Origin: Eutreptiella sp. 'Long Island Sound 2002'
Lineage: Eukaryota > Euglenozoa > Euglenophyceae > Eutreptiales > Eutreptiaceae
Direction of reading: 5' to 3'
Length of the DNA: 64,000 nucleotides
NCBI GenBank assembly: GCA_964036045.1
Contig: OZ038395.1
Location: 9,380,288-9,444,287, forward strand
The notes under the pieces were generated by a model. The model was not told the DNA's origin. It did no database searches and saw only the letters and a list, made by a program, of their open reading frames with translations. This document shows positions 12,349-21,694 of the stretch, piece by piece. The translations under genes and the position numbers were made by a program. Each line of letters begins with the position of its first letter. The stretch's first letter is position 1.

Positions 12349-15300
12349 TCCTCCCCGCATCCTCCCCTATCCTCCCCGCATCCTCCCGGATCCTCCACGC
12401 ATCTTCCCCGGTCATCCCTGCAACCTTTCCGGTCCTCCCCGCATCCTCCCCGATCCTCCCCGCATCCTCCCCGGTCCTCCGCGCATCCTCCCCGATCCTC
12501 CCCGCATCCTCTCTGATCCTCCCCGCATCCTCCCCGATCCTCCCCGCACCCTCCCCAATCCTCCCCGCATCCTCCCTGGTCCTCCCCGCATCCTCCCCGG
12601 TCCTCCCCGCATCCTCCCCGATCCTCCCCACATCCTCCTCGATCATCCCCGCATCCTCCGAGGTCCTCCCCGCATCCTCCCCGCATCCTCCCCGATCCTT
12701 CCCGCATCCTCTCCGGTCCTCCCCGCATCCTCCCCGGTCCTCCCCGCATCCTCCCCGGTCCTCCCCACATCCTCCCCGATCCTCCCCACATCCTCCCCGG
12801 TCCTCCCTGCATCCTCCCCGCTCCTCCCCGCATCCTCCCCGATCCTCCCCGCATCCTCCCTCGTCCTCCCCGCATCCTCCCCGGTCCTCCCCGCATCCTC
12901 CCTGGTCCTCCCCGCATCCTCCCCGATCCTCCCTGCATCCTCCCCGGTCCTCCCCGCATCCTCCCCGGTCCTCCCCGCATCTTCCCCGATCCTCCCCGCA
13001 TTCTCCCCGGTCCTCCCCGCATCCTCATCCTCCCTGATCCTCACCGCATCCTCCCCAATCCTCCCCGCATCCTCCCTGGTCCTCCCCGCATCCTCCCCGA
13101 TCCTCCCCGCATCCTCCCCGGTCCTCCCCGCATCCTCCCCGCATCCTCCCCGGTCCTCCCCGCATCCTCCCCGGTCCTCCCCGCATCCTCCCCGATCCTC
13201 CCCGCATCCTCCCCGATCCTCCCCGCATCCTCCCCGTTCCTCCCCGCATCCCCCCCGATCCTCCACGCATCCTCCCTCGTCCTCCCCGCATCTTCCCCGG
13301 TCCTCCCCGCATCCTCCCCGGTCCTCCCCACATCCCCCCCGATCCTCCCTGCATCCTCCCCGGTCCTCCCCGCATCCTCCCCGATCCTCCCCGCATTATC
13401 CCCGATCCTCCCCGCATCCTCATCCTCCCCGATCCTCCCCGCATCCTCCCCGATCCTCCCCGCATCCTCCCCGATCCTCCCCGCACCCTCCCTTATCCTC
13501 CCCGCATCCTCCCCGATCCTCCCCGCATCCTCCCCGGTCCTCCCCGCATCCTCCCCGCATCCTCCCCGCATCCTCCCCGATCCTCCCCGCATCCTCCCCG
13601 ATCCTCCCCGCATCCTCCCCGGTCCTCCCCGCACCCTCCCCGGTCCTCCCCGCATCCTCCCTCGTCCTCCCCGCATCCTCCCCGATCCTCCCCGCATCCT
13701 CCCCGGTCCTCCCCGCACCCTCCCCGGTCCTCCCCGCATCCTCAGCGGTCCTCCCCGCATCCTCCCCGGTCCTCCCCGTATCCTCCCCGGTCCTCCCCAC
13801 ATCCTCCCCGGTCCTCCGCGCATCCTCCCCGATCCTCCCCGCATCCTCCCCGCATCCTCTCCGCATCCTTGCTGAACCTCCCCGCATCCTCCCCTATCCT
13901 CCCCGCATCCTCTCGGATCCTCCACGCATCTTCCCCGGTCCTCCCTGCAACCTTTCCGGTCCTCCCCGCATCCTCCCCGGTCCTCCCCGCATCCTCCCCG
14001 ATCCTCCCCGCATCCTCCCCGGTCCTCCGCGCATCCTCCCCGATCCTCCCCGCATCCTCTCTGATCCTCCCCGCATCCTCCCCGATCCTCCCCGCATTCT
14101 CCCCAATCCTCCCCGCATCCTCCCCGGTCCTCCCTGCATCCTCCCCAATCCTCCCCGCATCCTCCCCGGTCCTCCCCGCATCCTCCCCGATCCTCCCCAC
14201 ATCCTCCCCGATCCTCCCCGCATCCTCCCCGGTCCTCCCCGCATCCTCCCCAGTCCTCCCCGCATCCTCCCCGGTCCTCCCCAAACCCTCCTCGATCCTC
14301 CCCGCATCCTCCCCGGTCCTCCCTGCATCCTCCCCGCTCCTCCCCGCATCCTCCCCGATCCTCCCCGCATCCTCCCCGATCCTCCACGCATCCTCCCTCG
14401 TCCTCCCCGCATCCTCCCCGGTCCTCCCCGCATCCTCCCCGGTCCTCCCCGCATCCTCCCCGATCCTCCCCGCATCCTCCCTGATCCTCCCCGCATCCTC
14501 CCCGTTCCTCCCCGCATCCCCCCCGATCCTCCACGCATCCTCCCTCGTCCTCCCCGCATCCTCCCCGGTCCTCCCCGCATCCTCCCCGATCCTCCCTGCA
14601 TCCTCCCCGGTCCTCCCCGCATCCTCCCCGGTCCTCCCCGCATCTTCCCCGATCCTCCCCGCATTCTCCCCGGTCCTCCCCGCATCCTCATCCTCCCTGA
14701 TCCTCACCGCATCCTCCTCAATCCTCCCCGCATCCTCCCCGGTCCTCCCCGCATCCTCCCCAATCTTCCCCGCATCCTCCCCGGTCCTCCCCGCATCCTC
14801 CCCGATCCTCCCCGCATCCTCCCCGGTCCTCCCCGCATCCTCCCCGATCCTCCCCGCATCCTCCCCGTTCCTCCCCGCATCCCCCCCGATCCTCCACGCA
14901 TCCTCCCTCGTCCTCCCCGCATCCTCCCCGGTCCTCCCCGCATCCTCCCTGGTCCTCCCCGCATCCTCCCCGATCCTCCCTGCATCCTCCCCGGTCCTCC
15001 CCGCATCCTCCCCGGTCCTCCCCGCATCTTCCCCGATCATCCCCGCATCATCCCCGATCCTCCCCGCATCCTCATCCTCCGTGATCCTCCCCGCATCCTC
15101 CCCGATCCTCCCCGCATCCTCCCTGATCCTCCCCGCACCCTCCCCGATCCTCCCCGCACCCTCCCCGGTCCTCCCCGCATCCTTCCTGATCCTCCCCGCA
15201 TCCTCCCTCGTCCTCCCCGCATCCTCCCCGATCCTCCCCGCATCCTCCCCGGTCCTCCCCGCACCCTCCCCGGTCCTCCCCGCATCCTCCCCGGTCCTCC

Positions 15301-15490
15301 CCGCATCCTCCCCGGTCCTCCCCGCATCCTCCCCGGTCCTCCCCGCATCCTCCCCGATCCTCCCCGCATCCTCTCTGATCCTCCCCGCATCCTCCCCGAT
15401 CCTCCCCGCATCCTCCCTGATCCTCCCCGCATCATCCCCGGTCCTCCCGGATCCTCCCCGGTCCTCCCTGCATCCCCCCCGGTCCTCCCC

Positions 15491-15524
15491 GATCCTACCC
15501 GGCCCCCTCCGCATCCCCCCCGGT
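15491..15524. repeat. non-canonical island, copy 1
   Basis: The sequence GATCCTACCCGGCCCCCTCC followed by GCAT and a seven-C run breaks the X/Y grammar of the satellite. Related islands occur at 16,356, 22,528, 22,906, 23,251, 23,629 and 58,629. Confidence 0.8.
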
Positions 15525-16355
15525 CCTCCCCGCATCCTTCCCGGTCCTCCCCGCATCCTTCCCGGTCCTCCCCGCATCCTCCCCGGTCCTCCCCGCATCC
15601 TCCCCAATCCTCCCCGCATCCTCCCCGGTCCTCCCCGCACCCTCCCCGGTCCTCCCCGCATCCTTCCTGATCCTCCCCGCATCCTCCCTCGTCCTCCCCG
15701 CATCGTCCCCGATGCTCCCCGCATCCTCCCCGGTCCTCCCCGCATCCTCCCCGGTCCTCCCCGCATCTTCCCCGATCCTCCCCGCATTCTCCCCGATCCT
15801 CCCCGCATCCTCATCCTCCCCGATCCTCCCCGCATACTCCCCGCATCCTCCCCGATCCTCCCCGCACCCTCCCCGATCCTCCCCGCATCCTCCCCGATCC
15901 TCCCCGCACCCTCCCCGGTCCTCCCCGCATCCTCCCCGATCCTCCCCGCATCCTCCGCGATCCTCCCTGCATCCTCCGCGGTCCTCCCCGCATCCTCCCC
16001 GGTCCTCCCCGCATCCTCCCCGGTCCTCCCCGCATCCTCCCCGATTCTCCCCGCATCCTCCCCGGTCCTCCCCGCATCCTCCCCGATCCTCCCCGCATCC
16101 TCCCCGGTCCTCCCCGCACCCTCCCCGGTCCTCCCCGCATCCTCCCCGGTCCTCCCCGCATCCTCCCCGGTCCTCCCCGCATCCTCCCCGGTCCTCCCCG
16201 CATCCTCCCCGGTCCTCCCCGCATCCTCCCCGATCCTCCCCGCATCCACTCTGATCCTCCCCGATCCTCCCCGCATCCTCCCTGATCCTCCCCGCATCAT
16301 CCCCGGTCCTCCCGGATCCTCCCCGGTCCTCCCCGCATCCCCCCCGGTCCTCCCG

Positions 16356-16389
16356 GATCCTACCCGGCCCCCTCCGCATCCCCCCCGGT
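16356..16389. repeat. non-canonical island, copy 2
   Basis: Same island as at 15,491, 865 bp downstream. The roughly 90 bp in front of it (CCTCCCTGAT, GCATCATCCCC, CCTCCCGGAT order) is also shared with copy 1. Confidence 0.8.
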
Positions 16390-16858
16390 CCTCCCCGCAT
16401 CCTTCCCGGTCCTCCCCGCATCCTCCCCGGTCCTCCCTGCATCCTCCCTGGTCGTCCCCGCATCCTCCTCGGTCCTCCCCGCATCCTCCCCGGTCCTCCC
16501 CGCATCCTCCCCGGTCCTCCCGCATCCTCCCCGGTCCTCCCCACATCCTCCCTGGTCCTCCCCGCATCCTCCCCGATCCTCCCCGCATCCTCCGCGATCC
16601 TCCCCACATCCTCCCCAGTCCTCCCCGCACCCTCCCCGGTCCTCCCCGCATCCTTCCTGATCCTCCCCGCATCCTCCCTCTTCCTCCCCGCATCCTTCCC
16701 GACCCTCCCCGCATCCTCCCCGGTCCTCCCCGCATGCTCCCCGTCCCTCCCCGCATCCTCGTGACGTGGCAGACCGCTGTGTCACGTACCTTCCCGGGCA
16801 GCCCTGCCCCGGAGCCCTCGGCCTCGCTGGCCTGTCCTGGGGACTTCCCTGCGTACCA

Positions 16859-19800
16859 ATGCCCCCAGCCGAGGTGACGAACCCCCCACCATGGGCCCGC
16901 GCGTCCCCCACAGACCCGACCGACCCCCAGCAGCAGCCCGGCGCCGGCGCGTACACCCTGTACAACAACAACCTCGGCGGGGCCCAACAGCACACCAGCG
17001 CCCTCCCGGCGACCCTCGAAGCCCTGGACCCTGACTTCGTGGGCCTGCAGGAGTGCTGGGACACCGCCCGCGCAGAAGCTCTCATCCCACGCCGGTATGC
17101 AGTTCACCGCGGCGAATCCGACGGACGCGGAGCGGGCCTGCTCCTGGCAGTGCGCCGCTCCTTGCTCTCGCGCGGCTCACCAGGAGAATTGTGCCACGAC
17201 GGCCACCACTGGATGGCAGTGTTGTATGAACTCTTCCCTGTGGGCCGCGTCCTCGCCGTCAACCTGCACCTCCGCCCCCACCTGCGATACCGTGAGTGGC
17301 TGCAGGAGGTCCGCCAGATGGATGCGTGTGTCCGCCGCGTCGGCGCGGCCCTGTCACTGCTATTCGGTGATTTTAACTCCACAGGAGCGTCGGGAACGCC
17401 ACTGGCCTCTGCCCTGGGCCAGCGCGGTGCCCTCCACCTGTGGCGTCGAGTGCTACCCCCAGGAGTGCCCACCAACTTCACCACCGTGGCAGGCCGCCCC
17501 CGCCAAACGTCCATCGACCACGTGTTCATCAGGGGACCCGTCCTCGATGCCGTCTACGAAGTGATCCCGACCCCGAGCTCCCATGTGGGCCTTCACGTAT
17601 CCTTCACCCTCTCCGCCGGTCGCACAGACCCCTACAACTGGAGACTGTTCCGCTGGCGCTCTGCGACAGCGGCTCAGTTCCGGCAATTTCGAGCGGCCCT
17701 CTCCGTCGTCTGGGGTTGGCTGGCCCTGGCCCCGACTCCAGCCCCCGCCTACCTACGTGCCCTCCACACAGTGGCTGAACAGTACATCCCGAGACCCCTA
17801 CAACTCTCCACCACGCTGCGCCGCCTTCGCCGGTGTCCCCCGCCGTGGACCGCTGATGACCTCTCCGCCTTCTTGGACGAAGCTCAGGCGGTCGCGGACG
17901 AACGCCTCTCTCGACAACGCGAGGCCGAACTCGGCGCTGTATCGGTCAACACCTTCACCAGGTCCTCGATGCGCCTCCCCTGTGCTCGTCTGGAACCATA
18001 TCGGGACATCCGGCCCAGCCCGGAAGTGCAGCTTCACAGCCGCCAGCAACGTTTGGAGGAAATCACCGCCCAGGCCAGTTACGAAACCCAGGATCGCTCC
18101 ATTTCCGTCGACCCAGAGTTGTACAGCCTGGCCCAGCAGCCCTCGCCATGGGGAGACGTCGATTTTGCCCTGTCTCTGCCCCTCCCTGTGCTGCAGCATC
18201 TACTCCGGGCCGGGTTCGACCCGTCCAAGGAAGCAGACCGCCGAGCGTACGCCCGCGCTCGGGCGCGGGCCCCGCTTCTCACCGTGCCGGAGCTGGCGAT
18301 GTACACTGACCGGGCAGGCTCGTTATCCGCCTCCCTGGACAACGTCCCTGCGCGGGCCACAAGGCGCGGCACGGGCGGCATCCTTATCGGAGAATATAAC
18401 GTTCTGGCGCAGACGGATGTAGGAGTAGACAGCCTGGTCCTCGATGCCGTGCAGCTGGGGATCTACAAGCACAAGGGCCCACGACACCTCTACGGCTCTT
18501 ATCGCCCGGTCACCATGGAGTCGGCCATCATCCGTGATTGGACTGGGATTGGCCGCGGACGCTTGAATGAGTCCCTGGAGGTAGCAGCAGCCTACACGCC
18601 AGATGTCTTCAGCTACCGCACCGCCATCCTGCCCCAGTTTTTAACGCTGGTCTGCCGAGCTGGCGCAGTGGCCGCCTTCCAGAGCGCGGGAGAGTTCTGG
18701 GACGGCGACTGGGATGAAAGCGATGCCTTCTTGCGGGAGCCTCGCGATGCCTGCGCTCCGCTCGTGGCGGCACTTCCCGACGTGTGGAACTTCGGGGCGT
18801 GGGCAGATCAGGTCTACAGCCACCTGCGGATCCACCCCGTCACCAGCGAAGGCCTGGCGCCGCCGTTCCGCACGGGCGAGGGACGCAACCAGGGTGATTC
18901 CTTCGCAGGAGAGGGATTCCAAGCGACCCAGTGCCTGATCAACTCCTGCTTTGCCCGCCAGCCCGGTGGCCTCACGATACCCAACGCCTTCGACCTCCAC
19001 TCCCCACCGCTGCCATGTGACCGTGTCATGTTCGTCGACGACCGCCACTTCCTCGGCACCTCCCTACGCGCGGTCACAGCAGACGCGGCGACGTGCTCCG
19101 TTCTTTCCACTGGAGTGGGCCGCATCGTCCACCCCTCCAAGCTCCAATTTCACGGTGTGCGACTGACGGCCGGTGGCCTCCATGCGATTTCCACCCACGT
19201 GCCGTTCTCGGACAAGCCCTCGTCCACCCAACCCCCGGCCCCGTTGAAGATCCCCCTCCTCCACGACTTGCCCATGACAGCCAAGATCTCCAAGCTCCTC
19301 CAGCTCATCCGCTCAGTCTCGGCCGCCGCCCTCCGCCCCGACCACCATCCCATACTGCAACTTCGAGCCCTTCATGTGCACGCCCTGTCCGCGTGCGACT
19401 ACGTATGGCGCGGAGTCCATTTCCCCCGCCTCCAACTGGCAGCCATGCAGGCCTCCGTGGACAAGCACTACCGGCGAGTGTTCGGACTACCTTCTTGGGC
19501 ACCCCGGCGCTTCCTCCGCTTGCCGCTGACTGCTGGTGGCCCCCAGTCCCCAGACTTGTTCACGCGAGCCGCCCTCCTGCTGGCCAGCACCTATTACACG
19601 GCGTCCTGGGGCCGAAACCCATTGGCGGCGTTGGCGGCCCGCTACCTTCTGGAGGTCGACGACGTGGCAGGATGGGCGCCAGAGGGCGCCGTCATGCGCC
19701 ACGTATGGCTGCCTCTGGGCCTCGATTTCGTCCCCCTACCCAGCCCCACCGTCAGCCCCATGGTTATCCACAGTACCGGCAGCCTGGACCCGCTGCCGGC

Positions 19801-21253
19801 CCTCGAGTACGTCGTCGTCGCCATCGACGGGGGCCTCTTGGGGAGCCGCCTCAGTGGGGGCCTGGCAGCTTGGCACCCGAGTCTCGGCGTCTTCTATCGG
19901 GCCTGGTGGGGCCTGCGCGCGTATCAGGCATCCGCCACGGACGCAGAGTGGGTGGCCAAGACAACTGCAATGCTCTTGCTGCCACCGACCGCCACGGAGG
20001 TGTACATGGTCTCCGACGCGAGTGGGGCGCAGCACCTCAACCTGACGCGTGGCCCAACTCCCTTCTCGGTCCTCAACGTACTATACCGCAAGGCCATTGC
20101 ACGCTGGGGCGCGTGCCCTCCGAAGGAAATCTGGCTGCGCGCCGGGCATAACACTGACAGCCAGGCTCAGCTCACACAGCTCAACCGGGAGGCCCACGAC
20201 CTCGCTTGTCGCGGACGCCATGAAGCACGAGCATATACGGCGCCCTGGTTGCCACTGTTGCACGGGCGCGTGGCTGCGTTCTGGACTGGGCAACTGATCG
20301 TCGACGTCTCCGCCTTCGAATCAGTGCAGAGCGACTCCGCCCAAGCCGGCAGCCTGCCGCGGCTCCAGCCCCCACCTTCGCCACCGGCCCACGCCGCTTT
20401 TGTGGCCGCCTTCCTGGCGGGATCAGTGCCCCGCCTAGCCCTTCGACGGGTCTACGCGCTGCGCCTCTTGGACCGCCGTCACCCACCAGCAGCCCTAACC
20501 GCGTTGCGCTGTCCGTTCTGTGACGGCGTGGTCGAGGACTTGGTGGTGCACTTGCGAGCTGCCTGCTGGCACTACCTGGGCTTCGTGGTCTCCGCGTTGG
20601 GAGCGGTGTGCTGGCTGGACGGAGTTCGCCGACAAGTTCAAGGGCCCGCCCAGCACCCAGCGTACTGGGTTGCCGTACCCGACGGCGTCGTGGGTCTGTG
20701 GGACCCCCTACACCCGGGCGTGGCAGCCCCCCCTGAGCGGCACGCCCTTGTATCCATGACGGCGGAGATATTTGGAGCACACGATGAGGACAAGGCGATG
20801 GTCACAGAGCTACTGCACGTGCTAAGCCGCCCGGTGATGCAGCTAAGCGATTTGCTGTGGCGGGCTACGGCTGTCGACCATGCGGTTAATGCGGGGTGCG
20901 AGCGACGCCCCGGCGCTTTAACGTACCGGCAGTCAGCACTGCTTGGGATGGTGGTCCGCGTGCTGCCCCGTTGGGAGCTGGCGCCGGACACCCTGTCTGC
21001 CCTGCCCCTACCCCCGCCCCGTAGCCTTGGCCCCGGCAGTGGCTGCCTTGTGGTAGTCGCCTTCGAAGCCGACGACACGTGTTTCCTGTGGCGCGCGCTG
21101 CAGCAGCACCTACCACCAGTATGGCTGCTAACCCCAGCCCTGGCGCCAGCCCTGCGTGCGCAGTGGCCAGCGGATCTATATGTCCACCAGTTAAGCCCGG
21201 ATGCAGTGTTGCTCTGGGAGCCAGGCACCCAGCTGGAGTACTGGAGGCTATAA
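16859..21253 (+). CDS. Non-LTR retrotransposon polyprotein: APE endonuclease - reverse transcriptase - RNase H - zinc knuckle
   Basis: Polyprotein of 1,464 aa from the first in-frame ATG (16,859) to TAA-type stop at 21,253. The frame is also open upstream to a GTG at 16,766 and into the satellite, but I see no ATG there. Expected role: nick target DNA, then reverse-transcribe the element RNA at the nick (target-primed reverse transcription). Visible domains: endonuclease, residues about 31-249, with LQE (63-65), GDFN (170-173) and IDH (219-221); RT, about 525-780, with YRPVT (548-552), motif A DWDESDAF (617-624), motif B NQGD (677-680), motif C FVDD (725-728) and PSK (759-761); RNase H with D990, E1030, D1053, H1097 and D1114; zinc knuckle C1218-x2-C1221-x9-H1231-x4-C1236-x-H1238. 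The last ~220 residues are unrecognised. Motif A differs from the usual LDLSKAFD form. No stop or frameshift interrupts the 4.4 kb, so it may be functional. Clade assignment is left open. Confidence 0.9.
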   Translation: MPPAEVTNPPPWARASPTDPTDPQQQPGAGAYTLYNNNLGGAQQHTSALPATLEALDPDFVGLQECWDTARAEALIPRRYAVHRGESDGRGAGLLLAVRRSLLSRGSPGELCHDGHHWMAVLYELFPVGRVLAVNLHLRPHLRYREWLQEVRQMDACVRRVGAALSLLFGDFNSTGASGTPLASALGQRGALHLWRRVLPPGVPTNFTTVAGRPRQTSIDHVFIRGPVLDAVYEVIPTPSSHVGLHVSFTLSAGRTDPYNWRLFRWRSATAAQFRQFRAALSVVWGWLALAPTPAPAYLRALHTVAEQYIPRPLQLSTTLRRLRRCPPPWTADDLSAFLDEAQAVADERLSRQREAELGAVSVNTFTRSSMRLPCARLEPYRDIRPSPEVQLHSRQQRLEEITAQASYETQDRSISVDPELYSLAQQPSPWGDVDFALSLPLPVLQHLLRAGFDPSKEADRRAYARARARAPLLTVPELAMYTDRAGSLSASLDNVPARATRRGTGGILIGEYNVLAQTDVGVDSLVLDAVQLGIYKHKGPRHLYGSYRPVTMESAIIRDWTGIGRGRLNESLEVAAAYTPDVFSYRTAILPQFLTLVCRAGAVAAFQSAGEFWDGDWDESDAFLREPRDACAPLVAALPDVWNFGAWADQVYSHLRIHPVTSEGLAPPFRTGEGRNQGDSFAGEGFQATQCLINSCFARQPGGLTIPNAFDLHSPPLPCDRVMFVDDRHFLGTSLRAVTADAATCSVLSTGVGRIVHPSKLQFHGVRLTAGGLHAISTHVPFSDKPSSTQPPAPLKIPLLHDLPMTAKISKLLQLIRSVSAAALRPDHHPILQLRALHVHALSACDYVWRGVHFPRLQLAAMQASVDKHYRRVFGLPSWAPRRFLRLPLTAGGPQSPDLFTRAALLLASTYYTASWGRNPLAALAARYLLEVDDVAGWAPEGAVMRHVWLPLGLDFVPLPSPTVSPMVIHSTGSLDPLPALEYVVVAIDGGLLGSRLSGGLAAWHPSLGVFYRAWWGLRAYQASATDAEWVAKTTAMLLLPPTATEVYMVSDASGAQHLNLTRGPTPFSVLNVLYRKAIARWGACPPKEIWLRAGHNTDSQAQLTQLNREAHDLACRGRHEARAYTAPWLPLLHGRVAAFWTGQLIVDVSAFESVQSDSAQAGSLPRLQPPPSPPAHAAFVAAFLAGSVPRLALRRVYALRLLDRRHPPAALTALRCPFCDGVVEDLVVHLRAACWHYLGFVVSALGAVCWLDGVRRQVQGPAQHPAYWVAVPDGVVGLWDPLHPGVAAPPERHALVSMTAEIFGAHDEDKAMVTELLHVLSRPVMQLSDLLWRATAVDHAVNAGCERRPGALTYRQSALLGMVVRVLPRWELAPDTLSALPLPPPRSLGPGSGCLVVVAFEADDTCFLWRALQQHLPPVWLLTPALAPALRAQWPADLYVHQLSPDAVLLWEPGTQLEYWRL
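16949..17605 (+). other. APE-like endonuclease domain of element 1
   Basis: An exonuclease-endonuclease-phosphatase fold is inferred from the order of LYNNN, LQE, GRGAGLLLAV, NLHL, GDFN, TNFTT, IDHVF and SSHVGLH. The general-acid position, usually S-D-H at the end of the domain, reads S-S-H. The D of IDH and the D and N of GDFN are present. Confidence 0.85.
18440..19170 (+). other. Reverse transcriptase domain of element 1
   Basis: Palm motifs are in the right order and spacing: YRPVT at 18,500, DWDESDAF at 18,707-18,730 (motif A), NQGDSF at 18,887-18,904 (motif B), MFVDDRHFLG from 19,028 (motif C) and HPSK at 19,130 (motif D). The catalytic aspartates of motifs A and C are present. F-V-D-D replaces the common F/Y-A-D-D box. 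Confidence 0.85.
19805..20215 (+). other. RNase H domain of element 1
   Basis: All four catalytic acids can be placed: D in VVVAIDGG (codon at 19,826), E in DAEWVAKTTAML (19,946), D in SDASGA (20,015) and D in NREAHDLA (20,198). The conserved H of AGHNTD is at 20,147. The full set argues for an active domain that removes template RNA after first-strand synthesis. Confidence 0.8.
20510..20572 (+). other. C-terminal zinc knuckle of element 1
   Basis: CPFC followed by H, C and H in the pattern C-x2-C-x9-H-x4-C-x-H. Such fingers downstream of RT/RNase H are common in LINE polyproteins and probably help bind nucleic acid. Confidence 0.65.
21139..21163 (+). repeat. 25-bp imperfect direct repeat, copy 1
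   Basis: Lies in the 3' end of the element 1 coding region. Matches 21,316-21,340 with three mismatches, 177 bp apart; the shared core is CCCTGCGTGCGCAG. Confidence 0.7.
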
Positions 21254-21315
21254 AGACGCACCTCGACAGAGGGGCAGATGTCCCTGCAGCGTGCGCTGTC
21301 ACACCGCCCTTCCAG

Positions 21316-21340
21316 CCTGATGCCGGCCCTGCGTGCGCAG
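21316..21340 (+). repeat. 25-bp imperfect direct repeat, copy 2
   Basis: Second copy of the repeat at 21,139, located just after the stop codon in the 3' UTR. Confidence 0.7.
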
Positions 21341-21385
21341 GGACCCGCGACTCGCTACTCGACACGACCAGAGAACGCCCGGATG

Positions 21386-21399
21386 CTGTGCAGTGCATG
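21386..21399 (+). repeat. 14-bp direct repeat, copy 1
   Basis: CTGTGCAGTGCATG, repeated exactly at 21,444-21,457, 58 bp apart in the element 1 3' UTR. Confidence 0.8.
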
Positions 21400-21443
21400 T
21401 CGTGCTTGCAGATCAGCGTCCCAGGCCCGCCAGCGTCCCAGCA

Positions 21444-21457
21444 CTGTGCAGTGCATG
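21444..21457 (+). repeat. 14-bp direct repeat, copy 2
   Basis: Exact second copy of CTGTGCAGTGCATG in the element 1 3' UTR. Confidence 0.8.
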
Positions 21458-21537
21458 GGCAGGCGGTAGACAGCCCACACCCCCCTCCGGCCCGCGCCGT
21501 GTGGCGTCCGGCCGATGGCAGCGGGGAACTGGGGGTC

Positions 21538-21552
21538 GGGGGGGGGGGGGGG
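21538..21552 (+). repeat. 15-nt G homopolymer in the 3' UTR
   Basis: Fifteen consecutive G residues, preceded by GGGGGTC. G-rich 3' UTR tracts are known in some LINEs (mammalian L1, for example). The run length may also be an unstable or mis-sequenced homopolymer. Confidence 0.85.
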
Positions 21553-21673
21553 ACCGAGGGGGAGACGAGAGCGTCGCGATGGACGCTTCGCCCGCCGCGG
21601 TGTGGCGACGTCCAGCCCAGCCTGGCCGGGGCAGCCGTATCCGGTGCGTCCGGTGGAATCGGTTCCAGGCACT

Positions 21674-21694
21674 CAGACACCAGACACCAGACAC
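21674..21694 (+). repeat. Element 1 3' tail, (CAGACAC)x3
   Basis: Three exact 7-bp copies, ending where the satellite resumes with CTCCCC. A short tandem tail instead of poly-A is typical of several non-LTR clades. It marks the 3' end of the insertion. Confidence 0.85.

Larger units (their letters stand above)
1..16760. repeat. 21-bp minisatellite, block A
   Basis: Continuous tandem array of half-units X (CCTCCCCGCAT, 11 bp) and Y (CCTCCCCGGT or CCTCCCCGAT, 10 bp), mostly alternating as X-Y (21 bp). Point variants (CCTCTCTGAT, CCTCCGCGCAT, CCTCTTTGCAT, CCTTGCTGAT) act as landmarks and show higher-order repeats of several hundred to about 2,750 bp. The CCTTGCTGA landmark occurs near 489, 1,888, 3,752, 5,600, 6,507, 7,579, 9,267, 10,329, 12,340 and 13,867. 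All six frames are largely open, and long open frames on each strand change heptad type (ILPGPPR to SSPHPPR to LPASSPV) wherever X-X or Y-Y occurs. That is expected of a non-coding repeat whose length is a multiple of three. No gene is supported here. The array ends abruptly at the 5' end of element 1. Confidence 0.95.
16761..21694 (+). mobile_element. Non-LTR retrotransposon (element 1), APE-RT-RNase H type, apparently intact coding region
   Basis: A unique-sequence island of about 4.93 kb inside the minisatellite. The left edge is sharp: satellite ends at CCGCATCCTC and unique sequence starts at GTGACGTGG. The right edge is a tail of three exact CAGACAC units (21,674-21,694) directly followed by satellite. 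It carries one long frame with endonuclease, reverse transcriptase, RNase H and zinc-knuckle domains in the order typical of RNase H-bearing APE-type LINEs (I, Tad1, LOA and relatives). No LTRs or terminal inverted repeats are seen. A possible 4-bp target duplication, CCTC (16,757-16,760 and 21,694-21,697), cannot be told apart from satellite sequence. There is no separate gag-like ORF1, so the element is either single-ORF or slightly 5'-truncated. The unbroken frame suggests a younger insertion than element 2. Confidence 0.9.
21254..21694 (+). other. 3' untranslated region of element 1
   Basis: Non-coding stretch of 441 bp between the polyprotein stop and the satellite. It holds two pairs of short direct repeats, a 15-nt G run and the terminal CAGACAC tail. 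No convincing gene is seen. Such 3' ends usually carry the RNA structure recognised by the element's own RT, but I could not fold it. Confidence 0.7.

Noticed and set aside
137-16700. Very long open frames on both strands in block A (up to about 1,700 codons) with Pro-rich, Ser-rich or Gly/Arg-rich heptads
   Set aside because: They exist in all six frames, have no conserved register, no recognisable domain, and follow from a stop-free repeat whose period is a multiple of three.
16764-16787. Terminal inverted repeat ACGTG/CACGT at the left edge of element 1
   Set aside because: Only 5 bp and both arms are at the same end; not a transposon terminus.
19093-20151. 352-codon open frame overlapping the element 1 polyprotein in another frame
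   Set aside because: Shadow of the GC-rich polyprotein frame; Pro/Arg-rich with no domain, while the main frame carries RT and RNase H motifs.
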